A stretch of DNA of 64,000 nt from Clostridia bacterium (GCA_024404115.1 JAKSQM010000005.1:1-64000); one strand, 5' to 3'; numbered from the stretch's first letter, positions 1 through 9,613 are shown. A program made the numbers and translations. The notes: generated by a model not told the origin, from the letters alone.

Positions 1-7
1 AAAGAGA

Positions 8-55
8 ACCCCTATCGTCAAAATCAAAGATTTTGCCACTTCCCCCAAGGGAAGC
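8..55. repeat. Repeat module A, copy 1
   Basis: This 48-base segment, starting ACCCCTATCGTC and ending CCCAAGGGAAGC, is identical to 34952-34999. It contains two small palindromes (AAAATCAAAGATTTT and CTTCCCCCAAGGGAAG). Perfect identity over 48 bases about 35 kb apart, outside genes, marks a dispersed repeat. Confidence 0.85.
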
Positions 56-126
56 AATTTGTTTTGTGCTGACATTCGGAACGGGCGAACACAGTTCGCC
101 CCTACGGTGTTATCGTACCTTTTATG

Positions 127-187
127 CAGATTTGTTTGATATTTTAGATTCAATTCGGGAGGAGCAAGCCCCTCCTCTACGGTGTTA
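127..187. repeat. Repeat module B, copy 1
   Basis: The segment from AGATTTG through TTCGGGAGGAGC to CCCCTCCTCTACGGTGTT matches 35043-35103 with a few substitutions and a 3-base indel. The core is an imperfect GGGAGGAG/CCCCTCC palindrome followed by CTACGGTG. Confidence 0.75.
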
Positions 188-246
188 TTATACCGTTCAA
201 TGCTACATAACAGATGAATTTGTACTGAAATTCAAATGACAATTGC

Positions 247-272
247 GGGATGTCGAGGACGCCATCCCCTAC
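247..272. repeat. Repeat module C, copy 1
   Basis: A 26-base segment (GGGATGTCGAGGACG then CCATCCCCTAC) is identical to 35206-35231. It can fold as GGGATG/CATCCC around a central loop and ends in the CTAC tail shared with the other modules. Confidence 0.75.
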
Positions 273-330
273 AGATGTAATTCAATGCTTATTGCAAGTT
301 TGGGAGCTTTCTGCAAGGAGTTAGACAACC

Positions 331-370
331 CCCTCAGTCAGCTTCGCTGACAGCTCCCCAGTGGGGCGCC
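331..370. repeat. Repeat module F, copy 1
   Basis: The segment CCCTCAGTCAGCTTCGCTGA followed by CAGCTCCCCAGTGGGGCG holds two consecutive hairpins (GTCAGC/GCTGAC and CCCC/GGGG). A diverged relative with the same two-hairpin layout lies at 35275-35315. I recall similar CTCAGTCA...CTCCC elements as common intergenic repeats of gut Clostridia, but cannot check this here. Confidence 0.6.
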
Positions 371-440
371 TGATTAACGGGAGCAGTAAGCTACTCCCCT
401 ACGATGTGCCGTCCATCATTATTCATTGTTCAATATTCAT

Positions 441-467
441 TAAAAATGGGAGTGGCAAGCCACTCCC
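441..467 (-). terminator. Intrinsic terminator after guaB
   Basis: On the minus strand GGGAGTGG-CTTG-CCACTCCC forms a perfect 8-bp stem with a four-base loop and is followed by ATTTTTA, 10 bases past the guaB stop. The hairpin has the GGG...CCC layout of the neighbouring repeat modules, so a repeat unit may serve as the terminator. Confidence 0.7.
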
Positions 468-476
468 AAAATTTGA

Positions 477-1982
477 TTATTTATTAAATTCGCTGTTTTC
501 TTTTCTGATAACGTCGTGTGCACCGCCCTCAACGATACTTGTTGCAGAAACAAGTGTGAGCTTTGCTTTCTGCTGAAGTTCGGGGATTGAAAGTGCGCCA
601 CAGTTGCACATTGTTGATTTAACCTTGCTGAGTGAAACTGCAACATTATCTTTCAGCTTACCTGCATAGGGAACATATGAATCAACGCCCTCTTCAAATG
701 AAAGCTTCTTTGCACCGCCTAAATCGTATCTCTGCCAGTTGCGGGCACGGTTGCTGCCCTCGCCCCAATACTCTTTATAATATGTGCCACGGATTGAAAC
801 TTTCTGTGATGGGCTTTCGTCAAATCTTGCAAAATATCTGCCGAGCATAATGAAATCTGCGCCCATTGCAAGTGCAAGTGTCATATGGTGGTCATAAACG
901 ATACCGCCGTCTGAGCAAACAGGAATATAAACGCCAGTTTCTTCAAAATATTTATCTCTTGCTTCGCAAACCTCAATAAGTGCTGTTGCCTGACCTCTGC
1001 CGATACCCTTTGTTTCACGGGTGATGCAGATTGAGCCGCCGCCGATACCAACCTTGATGAAGTCTGCGCCGCTGTCTGCAAGGAAGCGGAAGCCGTCAGC
1101 ATCAACAACATTGCCTGCGCCAACCTTTACGCTGTCGCCATAATTCTTGCGAATCCATTCGATTGTGAGCTTCTGCCACTCTGAAAATCCCTCTGATGAG
1201 TCAATGCAGAGAACATCTGCGCCAGCTTCAATAAGTGCAGGAACACGCTCTGCGTAGTCCCTTGTGTTGATACCTGCGCCAACAACATAACGCTTGTGAG
1301 CGTCAAGAAGTTCGTTGGGGTTCTGCTTATGTGTGTCATAGTCTTTTCTGAAAACCATATATGAAAGCTTGCCCTCATCATCAATGATTGGGAGAGAATT
1401 AAGCTTGTTATCCCAGATGATATTGTTGGCTTCTTTAAGGGTTGTGCCCTCTTTTGCCCAAACGAGCTTATCAAATGGAGTCATAAACTCTGAAACTTTA
1501 AGGTCGGGAGACATTCTGCTGACACGGTAATCACGGCTTGTTACGATACCAACCAGCTTGCCGTCTGCTGTGCCGTCCTCTGTAACAGCGATTGTTGAAT
1601 GACCTGTTTTTGCGCTGATTTCAATAACATCTGCAAGTGTATCATCGGGCTTGATGTTTGAATCGCTCTTAACAAAGCCAGCCTTGTAGCTCTTTGCTCT
1701 TTTAACCATAGCGGCTTCATCTTCGATTGACTGTGAGCCATAGATAAAAGAAACACCGCCCTCTGTTGCAAGTGCAACGGCTAATTTATCGCCTGAAACG
1801 GACTGCATAATTGCAGAAACGAGGGGGATATTCATGGTGATTGCAGGCTCTTCACCTTTTTTATATTTAACAAGTGGCGTTTTAAGTGAAACATTTGTGG
1901 GGATGCATTCGCTTGAAGAGTAACCGGGGATCAAAAGATATTCATTAAATGTATGGGACGGTTCGTTGATAAAAATAGGCAT
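477..1982 (-). CDS. guaB: IMP dehydrogenase, Tritrichomonas-like type
   Basis: This 501-residue enzyme oxidises IMP to XMP with NAD+, the committed step of GMP synthesis in the cytoplasm. Tandem CBS domains (about residues 105-225) interrupt the TIM barrel. The catalytic loop [10 protein letters not shown] puts the nucleophilic Cys at residue 319, and the flap [17 protein letters not shown] puts the Arg-Tyr dyad at 418-419. The flap differs from the usual bacterial GMGSLGAM form and matches what I remember of the Tritrichomonas foetus enzyme, including residue numbers. The start follows AAAGGAG. It has its own promoter just after the pyr operon and a terminator behind it. Confidence 0.96.
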   Translation of the reverse strand: MPIFINEPSHTFNEYLLIPGYSSSECIPTNVSLKTPLVKYKKGEEPAITMNIPLVSAIMQSVSGDKLAVALATEGGVSFIYGSQSIEDEAAMVKRAKSYKAGFVKSDSNIKPDDTLADVIEISAKTGHSTIAVTEDGTADGKLVGIVTSRDYRVSRMSPDLKVSEFMTPFDKLVWAKEGTTLKEANNIIWDNKLNSLPIIDDEGKLSYMVFRKDYDTHKQNPNELLDAHKRYVVGAGINTRDYAERVPALIEAGADVLCIDSSEGFSEWQKLTIEWIRKNYGDSVKVGAGNVVDADGFRFLADSGADFIKVGIGGGSICITRETKGIGRGQATALIEVCEARDKYFEETGVYIPVCSDGGIVYDHHMTLALAMGADFIMLGRYFARFDESPSQKVSIRGTYYKEYWGEGSNRARNWQRYDLGGAKKLSFEEGVDSYVPYAGKLKDNVAVSLSKVKSTMCNCGALSIPELQQKAKLTLVSATSIVEGGAHDVIRKENSEFNK

Positions 1983-2001
1983 ATTTGCGCCACTCCTTTA
2001 T

Positions 2002-2048
2002 AAAAAAATATATACTAAACTGCCTTGCCGATATCGACAAGGCAGTTT
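2002..2048 (-). terminator. Terminator-like hairpin in the pyrI-guaB gap
   Basis: The minus strand reads AAACTGCCTTG, a 10-base loop containing CGATATCG, then CAAGGCAGTTT: a perfect 11-bp stem. After a short AGTATATA linker comes a run of seven T. It lies downstream of the guaB promoter and upstream of the guaB ribosome binding site, so it could end pyr-operon transcripts, act as an attenuator for guaB, or both. The separation of stem and T-run makes it a non-ideal terminator. Confidence 0.5.
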
Positions 2049-2058
2049 ATTTCTAAAG

Positions 2059-2086
2059 AGTATATCACATAATTTTCATTTGTCAA
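2059..2086 (-). promoter_or_regulatory. Sigma-A promoter of guaB
   Basis: On the minus strand TTGACA (2081-2086) is separated by 16 bases from TATACT (2059-2064). The -35 overlaps the last codons and stop of pyrI, so guaB can be expressed separately from the pyr operon. Confidence 0.7.
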
Positions 2087-2505
2087 GACAATTTTGCTTT
2101 TGTTTCGCAATAAATACAGCGATAAACCTTTGCGTTTTCATCTGTAAGCACAAAAACATTGTCAAGCTCCTGCTCGCAGGATGTTATACATCTTGGGTTT
2201 TTGCATTTGATAACATTTGTGAGCTTCTTTGGCAGGCAGATTGCTTTCTTTTCAACTAACTTTCCGTCTTTGATAACATTCACTGTTGCTTCGGGGTCAA
2301 CAAAGCCGATAACATCAAAATCAAGAGGAATAACAGCGTCAATTTTGATAATATCTTTTTTGCCCAGCTTTTTGCTGGTAACATTTTTAATTATCGCAAC
2401 CGAAACATCAAGGTCATCAAGACCGAGGAGATTATAAAGCTTCATGCCACAGCCTGCGGCGATATGGTCAATAACAAAGCCGTTCTGAATTGAATCTATA
2501 TTCAT
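2083..2505 (-). CDS. pyrI: Aspartate carbamoyltransferase regulatory subunit
   Basis: The 140-residue regulatory chain binds nucleotide effectors and holds the PyrB trimers together in the ATCase holoenzyme. The N-terminal allosteric domain (about 1-95) starts [14 protein letters not shown]. The C-terminal zinc domain has CKNPRCI near 105 and CIYC near 132, giving four Cys ligands. Length is typical if slightly short. The ATG overlaps the pyrB stop by 4 bases (ATGA), implying coupled translation. It is the last pyr gene. Many Clostridia have pyrBI, whereas Bacillus lacks pyrI. Confidence 0.95.
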   Translation of the reverse strand: MNIDSIQNGFVIDHIAAGCGMKLYNLLGLDDLDVSVAIIKNVTSKKLGKKDIIKIDAVIPLDFDVIGFVDPEATVNVIKDGKLVEKKAICLPKKLTNVIKCKNPRCITSCEQELDNVFVLTDENAKVYRCIYCETKAKLS

Positions 2506-3422
2506 CGTTTTGCCTCCTCAAGAAGTTTCAGAATAAGTGCCATTCTCATATATTTGCCGTTGAGCACCTGCTTGAAGTAGCAGGCTCTTGGGTCAGAGTC
2601 GATTGCAACGCTGATTTCATTAACTCTTGGCAGAGGATGAAGAATTGCAAGGTCTTTTTTTGCATTGAGAAGCTTATCGGGTGTGAGAATGTAGCTGTCT
2701 TTCAAGCGGAGATAATCCTCCTCGTTGAAGAAGCGTTCACGCTGAACCCTTGTCATATAAAGAATATCAAGTTCTGGCATTGCAGACTCAAGATCAGTTG
2801 TTTCAACAAAAGGAACATTGCCTTTCTCTAAAATATCTTTTTTAACATAGCTGGGGATTTTAAGCTCCTCGGGTGAAATGAGAATGAACTTAACACCGCT
2901 GTAACGGGAAAGTGCATTGATTAAAGAATGAACTGTTCTGCCGAATTTTAAGTCGCCGCAAAGACCAACTGTGATATTTGAAAATCTGCCTTTTTCACGG
3001 TAGATTGTGAGCAAATCGGCAAGAGTCTGTGTGGGGTGGCAATGACCGCCATCGCCTGCGTTAATAACAGGAACAGTTGCATTTTTTGCCGCAACATATG
3101 CCGCACCCTCTTTTGGATGGCGCATTGCGATTATATCTGCATAGCAGCTGATAACCTTTGCTGTGTCTGCAACGCTTTCGCCTTTGGCGGCAGATGAACT
3201 TTTAGCCTCCGAAAAGCCGATAACATTACCGCCTAACTCATACATAGCCGCTTCAAAGCTGAGCCTTGTTCTTGTTGACGGCTCAAAGAAAAGTGTGGCA
3301 AGCTTTTTGCCCTTGCACTTCTCTGAATATTTATCGGGATTTTCAATAATATCGCAGGCTACTGCAATAAGCTGTTCAAGCTCCTCAACAGTAAAATCGA
3401 GAATATCAATAAGACTGCGCAT
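2502..3422 (-). CDS. pyrB: Aspartate carbamoyltransferase catalytic subunit
   Basis: This 306-residue enzyme condenses carbamoyl phosphate with aspartate to carbamoyl aspartate. The carbamoyl-phosphate motif STRTRLSFE is near residue 52, MRHPKEGAA near 102, and HPLPRVNEI near 262. The length suits a class B catalytic chain that works with PyrI. The stop of pyrE and the start of pyrB overlap by one base (TAATG). No domain fusion or truncation is visible. Confidence 0.96.
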   Translation of the reverse strand: MRSLIDILDFTVEELEQLIAVACDIIENPDKYSEKCKGKKLATLFFEPSTRTRLSFEAAMYELGGNVIGFSEAKSSSAAKGESVADTAKVISCYADIIAMRHPKEGAAYVAAKNATVPVINAGDGGHCHPTQTLADLLTIYREKGRFSNITVGLCGDLKFGRTVHSLINALSRYSGVKFILISPEELKIPSYVKKDILEKGNVPFVETTDLESAMPELDILYMTRVQRERFFNEEDYLRLKDSYILTPDKLLNAKKDLAILHPLPRVNEISVAIDSDPRACYFKQVLNGKYMRMALILKLLEEAKR

Positions 3423-4060
3423 TATTTTGCCTCCCCTATCCAGCTTTCGTCTGACGGATTATTTCTGAATGCAATAAGGCGTTTGATGTCATCTGTTTTG
3501 ATGTAGCCCTCTTCTGCGGCAACCTCTGCAATAACATCAAAGTTTGTAAGTGAGATATTTTTAACATCTGCGGCTGCAAGGCGGTCAAGACCTTTCTGCA
3601 TACCGTATGTGAAAATTGAAACAATGCCGAGAACCTCTGCGCCTGCTTCACGAAGAACATTAACAACCTCGATAACGCTTCCGCCTGTTGAGATAAGATC
3701 TTCAACAACTACAACTTTCTGTCCTTTTTCCAGCTTGCCCTCAATCTGATTCTGTCTGCCGTGGTCTTTTGCGCCAGAGCGAACATAGCCCATAGGCATA
3801 TTGAGGATATGAGCTGTGATAGCCGCATGAGCGATACCTGCTGTTGATGTTCCCATAAGAACCTCTGCTTCGGGATAATTCTCTTTAATAAGCTTTGCAA
3901 GTCCGTTTTCAACATCTGTACGAACTTCGGGAGCTGTGAGGGTCAGTCTGTTATCGCAATAAACGGGGCTTTTGATTCCGCTTGCCCATGTGAAAGGCTC
4001 CTCGGGGCGGAAGAAAACTGCTTTGATTTTAAGTAAATCTTTTGCTATCAATTTTTCCAT
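3422..4060 (-). CDS. pyrE: Orotate phosphoribosyltransferase
   Basis: It joins orotate to PRPP to give OMP, the fifth step of de novo UMP synthesis. The 212-residue chain has the PRPP-binding signature [13 protein letters not shown] near 115-127 and the flexible-loop motif [15 protein letters not shown] near 93-107. The start follows GGAGAAT, 11 bases after the pyrF stop. It is a type I phosphoribosyltransferase acting as a cytoplasmic dimer. Confidence 0.95.
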   Translation of the reverse strand: MEKLIAKDLLKIKAVFFRPEEPFTWASGIKSPVYCDNRLTLTAPEVRTDVENGLAKLIKENYPEAEVLMGTSTAGIAHAAITAHILNMPMGYVRSGAKDHGRQNQIEGKLEKGQKVVVVEDLISTGGSVIEVVNVLREAGAEVLGIVSIFTYGMQKGLDRLAAADVKNISLTNFDVIAEVAAEEGYIKTDDIKRLIAFRNNPSDESWIGEAK

Positions 4061-4071
4061 AAATATTCTCC

Positions 4072-4770
4072 TTAATCAACAAATTCTCTGATACATCTTT
4101 CATATGCCGCAACGGGGTCTGTCGCCGCTGTGATAGGTCTGCCAACAACAATGTAGTCAGAGCCAATCTCTTTTGCCTGTGCAGGGGTCATAACTCGTTT
4201 CTGGTCGCCAACATCACCATCTGCAAAGCGGACACCAGGGGTGATTGTAAGGAAGCTTTCACCGCAGATTTCGTGTACCTTGCCAGCTTCAAGTGGTGAG
4301 CATACAACACCGTCAAGACCTGCAAGCTTTGCATTGTGAGCATAGTGCATAACAACCTTGTCGATTGGCTCTTTAATAAGCAGGTCATTTTCCATGCTTT
4401 CCTGATCAGTTGAGGTAAGCTGTGTAACAGCTATAAGCAGAGGTCTTGTGCCGTCCTCACGGGTAAGACCCTCAATAGCTGCTTCCATCATGCGGATTGT
4501 GCCGCCTGCGTGGAGATTTGTTATATCAACATCAAGATTTGAAAGAACAGCCATTGATTTTTTAACTGTATTTGGAATATCGTGAAGTTTAAGGTCAAGG
4601 AAAATCTTATGACCTCTTTTTTTGATTTCTTTAACTATCTGCGGACCCTCGGCATAAAAAAGCTCCATGCCGATTTTTACAAAAGGCTTTCTGCCTTTGA
4701 ATTTATCAAGAAATTCAAAGGTTTTTTCAGCACTTGCGAAGTCGCAGGCTACGATTACATCTTTTCCCAT
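4072..4770 (-). CDS. pyrF: Orotidine 5'-phosphate decarboxylase
   Basis: The 232-residue TIM-barrel enzyme decarboxylates OMP to UMP. The catalytic Lys/Asp tetrad is in [11 protein letters not shown] (about residues 59-69), with the phosphate gripper VVGRPIT near 212. The N-terminus VIVACDFAS supplies the first Asp. It shares one base with the pyrD stop (TGATG), so the two are probably coupled. Length is normal for the bacterial group 1 enzyme. Confidence 0.95.
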   Translation of the reverse strand: MGKDVIVACDFASAEKTFEFLDKFKGRKPFVKIGMELFYAEGPQIVKEIKKRGHKIFLDLKLHDIPNTVKKSMAVLSNLDVDITNLHAGGTIRMMEAAIEGLTREDGTRPLLIAVTQLTSTDQESMENDLLIKEPIDKVVMHYAHNAKLAGLDGVVCSPLEAGKVHEICGESFLTITPGVRFADGDVGDQKRVMTPAQAKEIGSDYIVVGRPITAATDPVAAYERCIREFVD

Positions 4771-5681
4771 CAGACTGTTCCTCCTATTATATCTTTTAAA
4801 TCTTTGATTCCATATTTATCCATAACCGAGGGCAGAGCCTCAATTATATTTTTGCAGGCAAAGGGGTCAACAAGGTTTGCCGCACCAACCTCAACAGCGG
4901 TTGCGCCTGCAAGCATCAATTCAATAACATCCTCTGCCTTTGAAACACCGCCCATACCAACAACGGGGATTTTAACAGCGTTGGCAACCTGATAAACCAT
5001 TCTCACCGCTACAGGGAAAATGGCAGGTCCAGAGAAGCCGCCCATTTTGTTGGCAATAACAGGCTTTCTTGTTTTAAGGTCAATTCGCATACCTAAAAGT
5101 GTGTTTATAAGGCTGATACCGTCTGCACCTGCATCCTCACAAGCCTTTGCGATTGAAACAATATCTGTTACATTTGGTGAAAGTTTAACGATAACAGGTT
5201 TTGTGGTAACAGCTTTAACTGCCTTTGTAACCTCTGCCGCCGCTTTGGGGTCTGTGCCGAAGCTCATACCGCCGCCGTGAACATTGGGACAGCTTACATT
5301 AACCTCAAGCCAGCCAACCTGCTCCTCTTTATCAAGGCGGGCGCAGGTGTAGGCATAATCTTCAACAGAAAATCCGCTGACATTTGCCATAACAGGCTTA
5401 TTGAAGCACTTTTTGAGCTTTGGAAGCTCGTTGTTTATTACTGCGTCAACACCTGGGTTCTGAAGTCCCACAGCGTTTATCATGCCCGAAGTGCACTCTG
5501 CAATTCTCGGTGTGGGGTTGCCGAAACGGCTGTCTTTAGTTGTTCCCTTAAAAGAGAATGTGCCAAGGCAGTTTATATCATAGATTTCTGCAAATTCATA
5601 GCCGAAGCCGAATGTTCCCGAAGCAGGAATTACAGGATTGTCGAGTTCAATTCCGCAAAGGTTTACGCTCATTTTTCCCAT
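4770..5681 (-). CDS. pyrD: Dihydroorotate dehydrogenase B, catalytic subunit
   Basis: This 303-residue FMN protein oxidises dihydroorotate to orotate. NVSCPNVHGGG near 129 contains the active-site Cys of class 1 enzymes, and GMGGV and AGATAVEVGAAN near the C-terminus bind the FMN phosphate. As a class 1B enzyme it needs PyrK to pass electrons to NAD+. The ATG lies 7 bases after GGAGG inside the end of pyrK, a 13-base overlap consistent with equal synthesis of the two partners. Confidence 0.95.
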   Translation of the reverse strand: MGKMSVNLCGIELDNPVIPASGTFGFGYEFAEIYDINCLGTFSFKGTTKDSRFGNPTPRIAECTSGMINAVGLQNPGVDAVINNELPKLKKCFNKPVMANVSGFSVEDYAYTCARLDKEEQVGWLEVNVSCPNVHGGGMSFGTDPKAAAEVTKAVKAVTTKPVIVKLSPNVTDIVSIAKACEDAGADGISLINTLLGMRIDLKTRKPVIANKMGGFSGPAIFPVAVRMVYQVANAVKIPVVGMGGVSKAEDVIELMLAGATAVEVGAANLVDPFACKNIIEALPSVMDKYGIKDLKDIIGGTV

Positions 5682-6403
5682 AAGATTTCCTCCTTTTTCA
5701 TAACGGGGCCATCCTTGCAGATTCGCTTATAGCCAGTGATTGTTTTGCATGAGCAACCCATGCAGGCACCGAATCCGCAACCCATACGCTCCTCAAAGCT
5801 CATCTGACCGCTTGTTTTGGCGGTGTTATAGATAGCTTTCAGCATTGGCTCGGGTCCGCAGGTATAAAAATATGTGTATTCTTCAGGGAAAGCATCTGTT
5901 ACAAAGCCTTTAACTCCATATGAGCCGTCAGCAGTTGCAACGGTTACAGATGCACCGAGAGACTTAAATTCATCCTCATAAAAGACCTCATCTTTTGTGT
6001 TGAAGCCTAAAACTACAGAAACATCCTTGCCCTCTGCAATAAGCTTTTTGCAAAGATTATAAAGTGGCGGAACACCAACACCGCCGCCTAAAAGAAGCGG
6101 TTTATCCCCCGAAAGAGTGGTGTCATATCCGTTGCCAAGACCTGTGAGAATGTCAAGGCACTCCCCAGCGTCCAGCTTTGACATATACTCTGTGCCGCCG
6201 CCCACAACCTTATAAATCAGTGTGAGCGAATTTTCGTCATAGTCGCAGACAGAAATTGGTCGGCGCAGATAAAAGCCGTTAAGCTCGATATTGACGAACT
6301 GCCCGGGGGATGTAATTTCACTTACATCCCCTGCGAGAGTCATTTTGTAAACATTAGCGTTTAAAGGTGTATTTTCTGCGATTTTAAAAATACTCTTTTT
6401 CAT
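5669..6403 (-). CDS. pyrK: Dihydroorotate dehydrogenase B, electron transfer subunit
   Basis: The 244-residue flavoprotein takes electrons from PyrD and reduces NAD+. It has an FAD-binding barrel with RRPISV near 48-53, an NAD-binding part with LLLGGGVGVPPL near 105-116, and a C-terminal [2Fe-2S] site in the cluster GCGFGACMGCSCKTITGY plus a later Cys. The order FAD, NAD, Fe-S is that of the ferredoxin-NADP reductase superfamily. It sits between carB and pyrD as in Bacillus. Confidence 0.94.
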   Translation of the reverse strand: MKKSIFKIAENTPLNANVYKMTLAGDVSEITSPGQFVNIELNGFYLRRPISVCDYDENSLTLIYKVVGGGTEYMSKLDAGECLDILTGLGNGYDTTLSGDKPLLLGGGVGVPPLYNLCKKLIAEGKDVSVVLGFNTKDEVFYEDEFKSLGASVTVATADGSYGVKGFVTDAFPEEYTYFYTCGPEPMLKAIYNTAKTSGQMSFEERMGCGFGACMGCSCKTITGYKRICKDGPVMKKEEILWEK

Positions 6404-6421
6404 TTATTTTACCTTTCACAA

Positions 6422-9400
6422 TTAAGAATCAATTGTTGAAATTGTGAGTGTTGTTTCTTCAAGAACATCAAGAAGAACACGAACTGTATCAAGTGAAGTG
6501 AAGATTGTAACGTTGTTCTCTGTTGCACAACGGCGAATCTGAACGCCGTCCTCATAATGAACACCAGACATAATTGCACGGGTGTTGATAACATAGCTTA
6601 CATAGCCAGAGCGGATTGAATCAAGAACATCAGTGCTGCCCTCGCTGATTTTGCCTCTTACCTTTGTGCGGATGCCGTAATTTTTAAGGTATTCTGCTGT
6701 GAGAGATGTTGCTTCAATGTTGAAGCCCATATCATAGAATCTCTTAATAAGGGGCATTGCTTCAACCTTGTCTTCGTCTGCAAGAGTTACAAGAACTGTG
6801 CCGTAATTCTGGAGGTTCATGCCTGATGCAACAAGTGCTTTATACATTGCTCTGTGGAGCTTATCGTCATAACCGATTGCTTCGCCAGTTGACTTCATTT
6901 CGGGTGAAAGGTAAGCGTCAAGACCCTTAATCTTATTGAATGAGAATACAGGAACTTTTACATAGTAGCGTTTCTTCTCTTCGGGATAGAGGCAGAAGAT
7001 GCCCTGCTCTTTAAGGCTCTTGCCAAGGATAACCTCTGTTGCAATATCTGCAAGTGAATAGCCAGTTGACTTTGAAAGGAACGGAACTGTTCTTGAAGAA
7101 CGGGGGTTAACCTCGATAATGTAAACATCTTCGTTTTCGTCAACGATAAACTGAATGTTGTAAAGACCTTTAATGCCGATGCCGATACCAAGTTTCTTAG
7201 CATACTGGAGGATGATGCCCTTAACTTTATCTGAAATTGAGAATGTGGGATAAACGCTGATTGAGTCGCCTGAGTGGATACCTGTACGCTCAACAAGCTC
7301 CATGATACCAGGAACGAAAACATCTCTGCCGTCGCAGATTGCGTCAACCTCAACCTCTTTACCCTGAATGTATTTATCAACAAGAACAGGCTTGTCTACA
7401 TCAATTTCAACGGCTGTTTTGAGGTAATGACGGAGGTCTTTTTCTTTAGAAACTATCTGCATTGCACGACCGCCGAGAACGAATGAGGGACGAACAAGAA
7501 CGGGATAGCCGATTTCTTCTGCGGCTTTGATGCCGTCTTCAATATTTGTAACAGCCTTGCCCTTTGGCTGAGGAATGTTGAGAGAAGTAAGAACCTTTTC
7601 AAAAGCATCTCTGTTCTCTGCTCTTTCGATTGCTTCGCAGTCTGTGCCGATAATCTTAACTCCTCTGTCCATAAGAGGCTGTGCAAGGTTGATAGCTGTC
7701 TGTCCGCCTAATGAAGCGATAACACCCTCGGGCTGTTCAAAGTCGATAATAGCCATAACATCTTCGGGAGTAAGAGGCTCGAAATAGAGCTTATCAGCTG
7801 TTGTGTAGTCTGTTGAAACTGTTTCGGGGTTGTTGTTGATAATGATTGCTTCGTAGCCTGCACGCTTGATGGTCTGAACAGCGTGAACTGTTGAATAGTC
7901 AAACTCAACACCCTGACCGATACGGATAGGACCTGCACCGAGAACGATAATCTTCTTTTTATCTGTAAGGCGTGATTCATTCTTAATCTTATCGCTTACA
8001 AGGTTGCCGTATGTTGAGTAGAGATATGCAATGTATTTGCCTGTGTGAAGTGTGTCAACCATTTTGAAAACAGGAACAATGCCGTTTTCTTTGCGGAGCT
8101 TATAAACTTCAACCTCGTCAACACCCCACAGTGATGAAATGAATTTATCAGAGAAGCCCATAACCTTTGCAGCTGTGAGAGCTTTAACATCGCCCTTTTT
8201 CTCTTTAAGAGTTGTTTCAAGGTCAACGATTCTCTTCATGCATTCAAGGAAAAGCTCTGTAATCATTGTTACTTCGTGGAGCTTTTCGATTGAAGTGCCA
8301 AGGCGAAGAAGCTGTGCAATTGCAAAGATGTTATCTGCCTTAAACTCTGAAATATAATCAAGAAGCTCTGCTTCGCTCATGCCGTCAAACTTTGCAAGGT
8401 AAGTGTGGCAAACGCCTGTTTCAAGTGAACGAACTGATTTAAGGAAGCACTCGTCAAGAGTTGTGCCTATGCCCATAACCTCGCCTGTTGCTTTCATCTG
8501 TGTGCCGAGGGTGTTGGGAGCGTCTGCAAATTTATCAAACGGGAATCTTGGGAATTTTGCAACGATATAATCAAGTGAAGGCTCAATAGCTGCTGTGCCG
8601 CCTGCAACGGGGATTTCTTCAAGAGCCATACCCATAGCAATTTTTGCTGTTACTCTTGCGATTGGGTAACCACTTGCCTTTGAAGCAAGAGCAGATGAAC
8701 GGGAAACACGGGGATTAACCTCAATAAGGAAGTATTCGCTTGAATTGGGATTAAGAGCGAACTGAACGTTACAACCACCCTCGATTTTTAACTCACGGAT
8801 GATTTTAATTGCGCTGTCGTTAAGCATCTTTAAATCGTGGTCATTAAGTGAAAGAATGGGAGCAACAACGATTGAATCGCCTGTGTGAACACCAACGGGG
8901 TCAACATTTTCCATTCCGCAGATTGTGATTGCGTGGTCGTTGGAATCACGCATAACCTCGAACTCGATTTCTTTATAGCCTTTAACGCTCTTTTCAATAA
9001 GAACCTGATGAACGGGTGAAAGTTTGAATGCGTTTGAGCCGATTTCAACAAGCTCTTTTTCGTCATTTGCAAAGCCGCCGCCTGTGCCGCCAAGGGTGAA
9101 TGCAGGGCGAAGAACTACAGGATAGCCGATTTCTTCAGCAGCCTGTTTTGCTTCTTCAAGGCTGTAGGTAATCTGTGAGGGAATAACGGGTTCGCCGATT
9201 GATTCGCACATTTCTTTGAAAAGCTCTCTGTCCTCTGCTCTTTCAATGCTTTCGCTGCTTGTGCCAAGAAGCTTTGTGCCGCACTCTTTAAGAACACCTT
9301 TCTTTTCAAGCTGCATTGCAAGGTTAAGACCTGTCTGACCGCCGATACCAGGAACGATTGCGTCGGGACGCTCGTAACGAAGAATTTTTGCGATATATTC

Positions 9401-9613
9401 AAGTGTGAGGGGTTCCATGTAAACCTTATCTGCAATAGTTGTATCTGTCATAATTGTGGCAGGGTTTGAGTTGCAGAGAATAACCTCATAACCCTCTTCT
9501 TTAAGGGCAAGGCAAGCCTGTGTGCCTGCGTAGTCAAATTCAGCAGCCTGACCGATAACGATAGGGCCTGAACCGATGATTAAAACTTTTTTGATGTCTG
9601 TTCTTTTTGCCAT
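6422..9613 (-). CDS. carB: Carbamoyl-phosphate synthase large subunit
   Basis: The 1063-residue subunit makes carbamoyl phosphate from bicarbonate, ammonia and two ATP. Two homologous ATP-grasp halves are visible: the first opens KKVLIIGSGPIVIGQAAEFDY (split here as KKVLIIGSGPI and VIGQAAEFDY), the second near residue 553 with IIVLGAGPIRIGQGVEFDYS. An MGS-like allosteric domain occupies about 935-1063. The glutaminase partner carA is not adjacent: pyrC precedes carB directly. Either carA is elsewhere, or the subunit draws ammonia from another source. The start follows GGAGGAACTATT. Confidence 0.96.
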   Translation of the reverse strand: MAKRTDIKKVLIIGSGPIVIGQAAEFDYAGTQACLALKEEGYEVILCNSNPATIMTDTTIADKVYMEPLTLEYIAKILRYERPDAIVPGIGGQTGLNLAMQLEKKGVLKECGTKLLGTSSESIERAEDRELFKEMCESIGEPVIPSQITYSLEEAKQAAEEIGYPVVLRPAFTLGGTGGGFANDEKELVEIGSNAFKLSPVHQVLIEKSVKGYKEIEFEVMRDSNDHAITICGMENVDPVGVHTGDSIVVAPILSLNDHDLKMLNDSAIKIIRELKIEGGCNVQFALNPNSSEYFLIEVNPRVSRSSALASKASGYPIARVTAKIAMGMALEEIPVAGGTAAIEPSLDYIVAKFPRFPFDKFADAPNTLGTQMKATGEVMGIGTTLDECFLKSVRSLETGVCHTYLAKFDGMSEAELLDYISEFKADNIFAIAQLLRLGTSIEKLHEVTMITELFLECMKRIVDLETTLKEKKGDVKALTAAKVMGFSDKFISSLWGVDEVEVYKLRKENGIVPVFKMVDTLHTGKYIAYLYSTYGNLVSDKIKNESRLTDKKKIIVLGAGPIRIGQGVEFDYSTVHAVQTIKRAGYEAIIINNNPETVSTDYTTADKLYFEPLTPEDVMAIIDFEQPEGVIASLGGQTAINLAQPLMDRGVKIIGTDCEAIERAENRDAFEKVLTSLNIPQPKGKAVTNIEDGIKAAEEIGYPVLVRPSFVLGGRAMQIVSKEKDLRHYLKTAVEIDVDKPVLVDKYIQGKEVEVDAICDGRDVFVPGIMELVERTGIHSGDSISVYPTFSISDKVKGIILQYAKKLGIGIGIKGLYNIQFIVDENEDVYIIEVNPRSSRTVPFLSKSTGYSLADIATEVILGKSLKEQGIFCLYPEEKKRYYVKVPVFSFNKIKGLDAYLSPEMKSTGEAIGYDDKLHRAMYKALVASGMNLQNYGTVLVTLADEDKVEAMPLIKRFYDMGFNIEATSLTAEYLKNYGIRTKVRGKISEGSTDVLDSIRSGYVSYVINTRAIMSGVHYEDGVQIRRCATENNVTIFTSLDTVRVLLDVLEETTLTISTIDS

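Larger units (their letters stand above)
1..475. repeat. Noncoding mosaic of short palindromic repeat modules
   Basis: No credible gene lies here. The stretch is built of short modules, most of which are an imperfect palindrome beginning GGG and ending CCC followed by CTACGGTG, CTACGATG or CTACAGATG (for example around 83-109, 157-186, 247-278 and 379-406). Several modules recur in the intergenic stretch 34900-35420. Reading frames across them are short and unlike any protein. They are probably dispersed noncoding repeats of REP or MITE type. Confidence 0.75.

Noticed and set aside
33..239. Reading frame of 68 codons in the first repeat mosaic
   Set aside because: It runs through palindromic repeat modules that recur elsewhere, has no ribosome binding site and resembles no protein.
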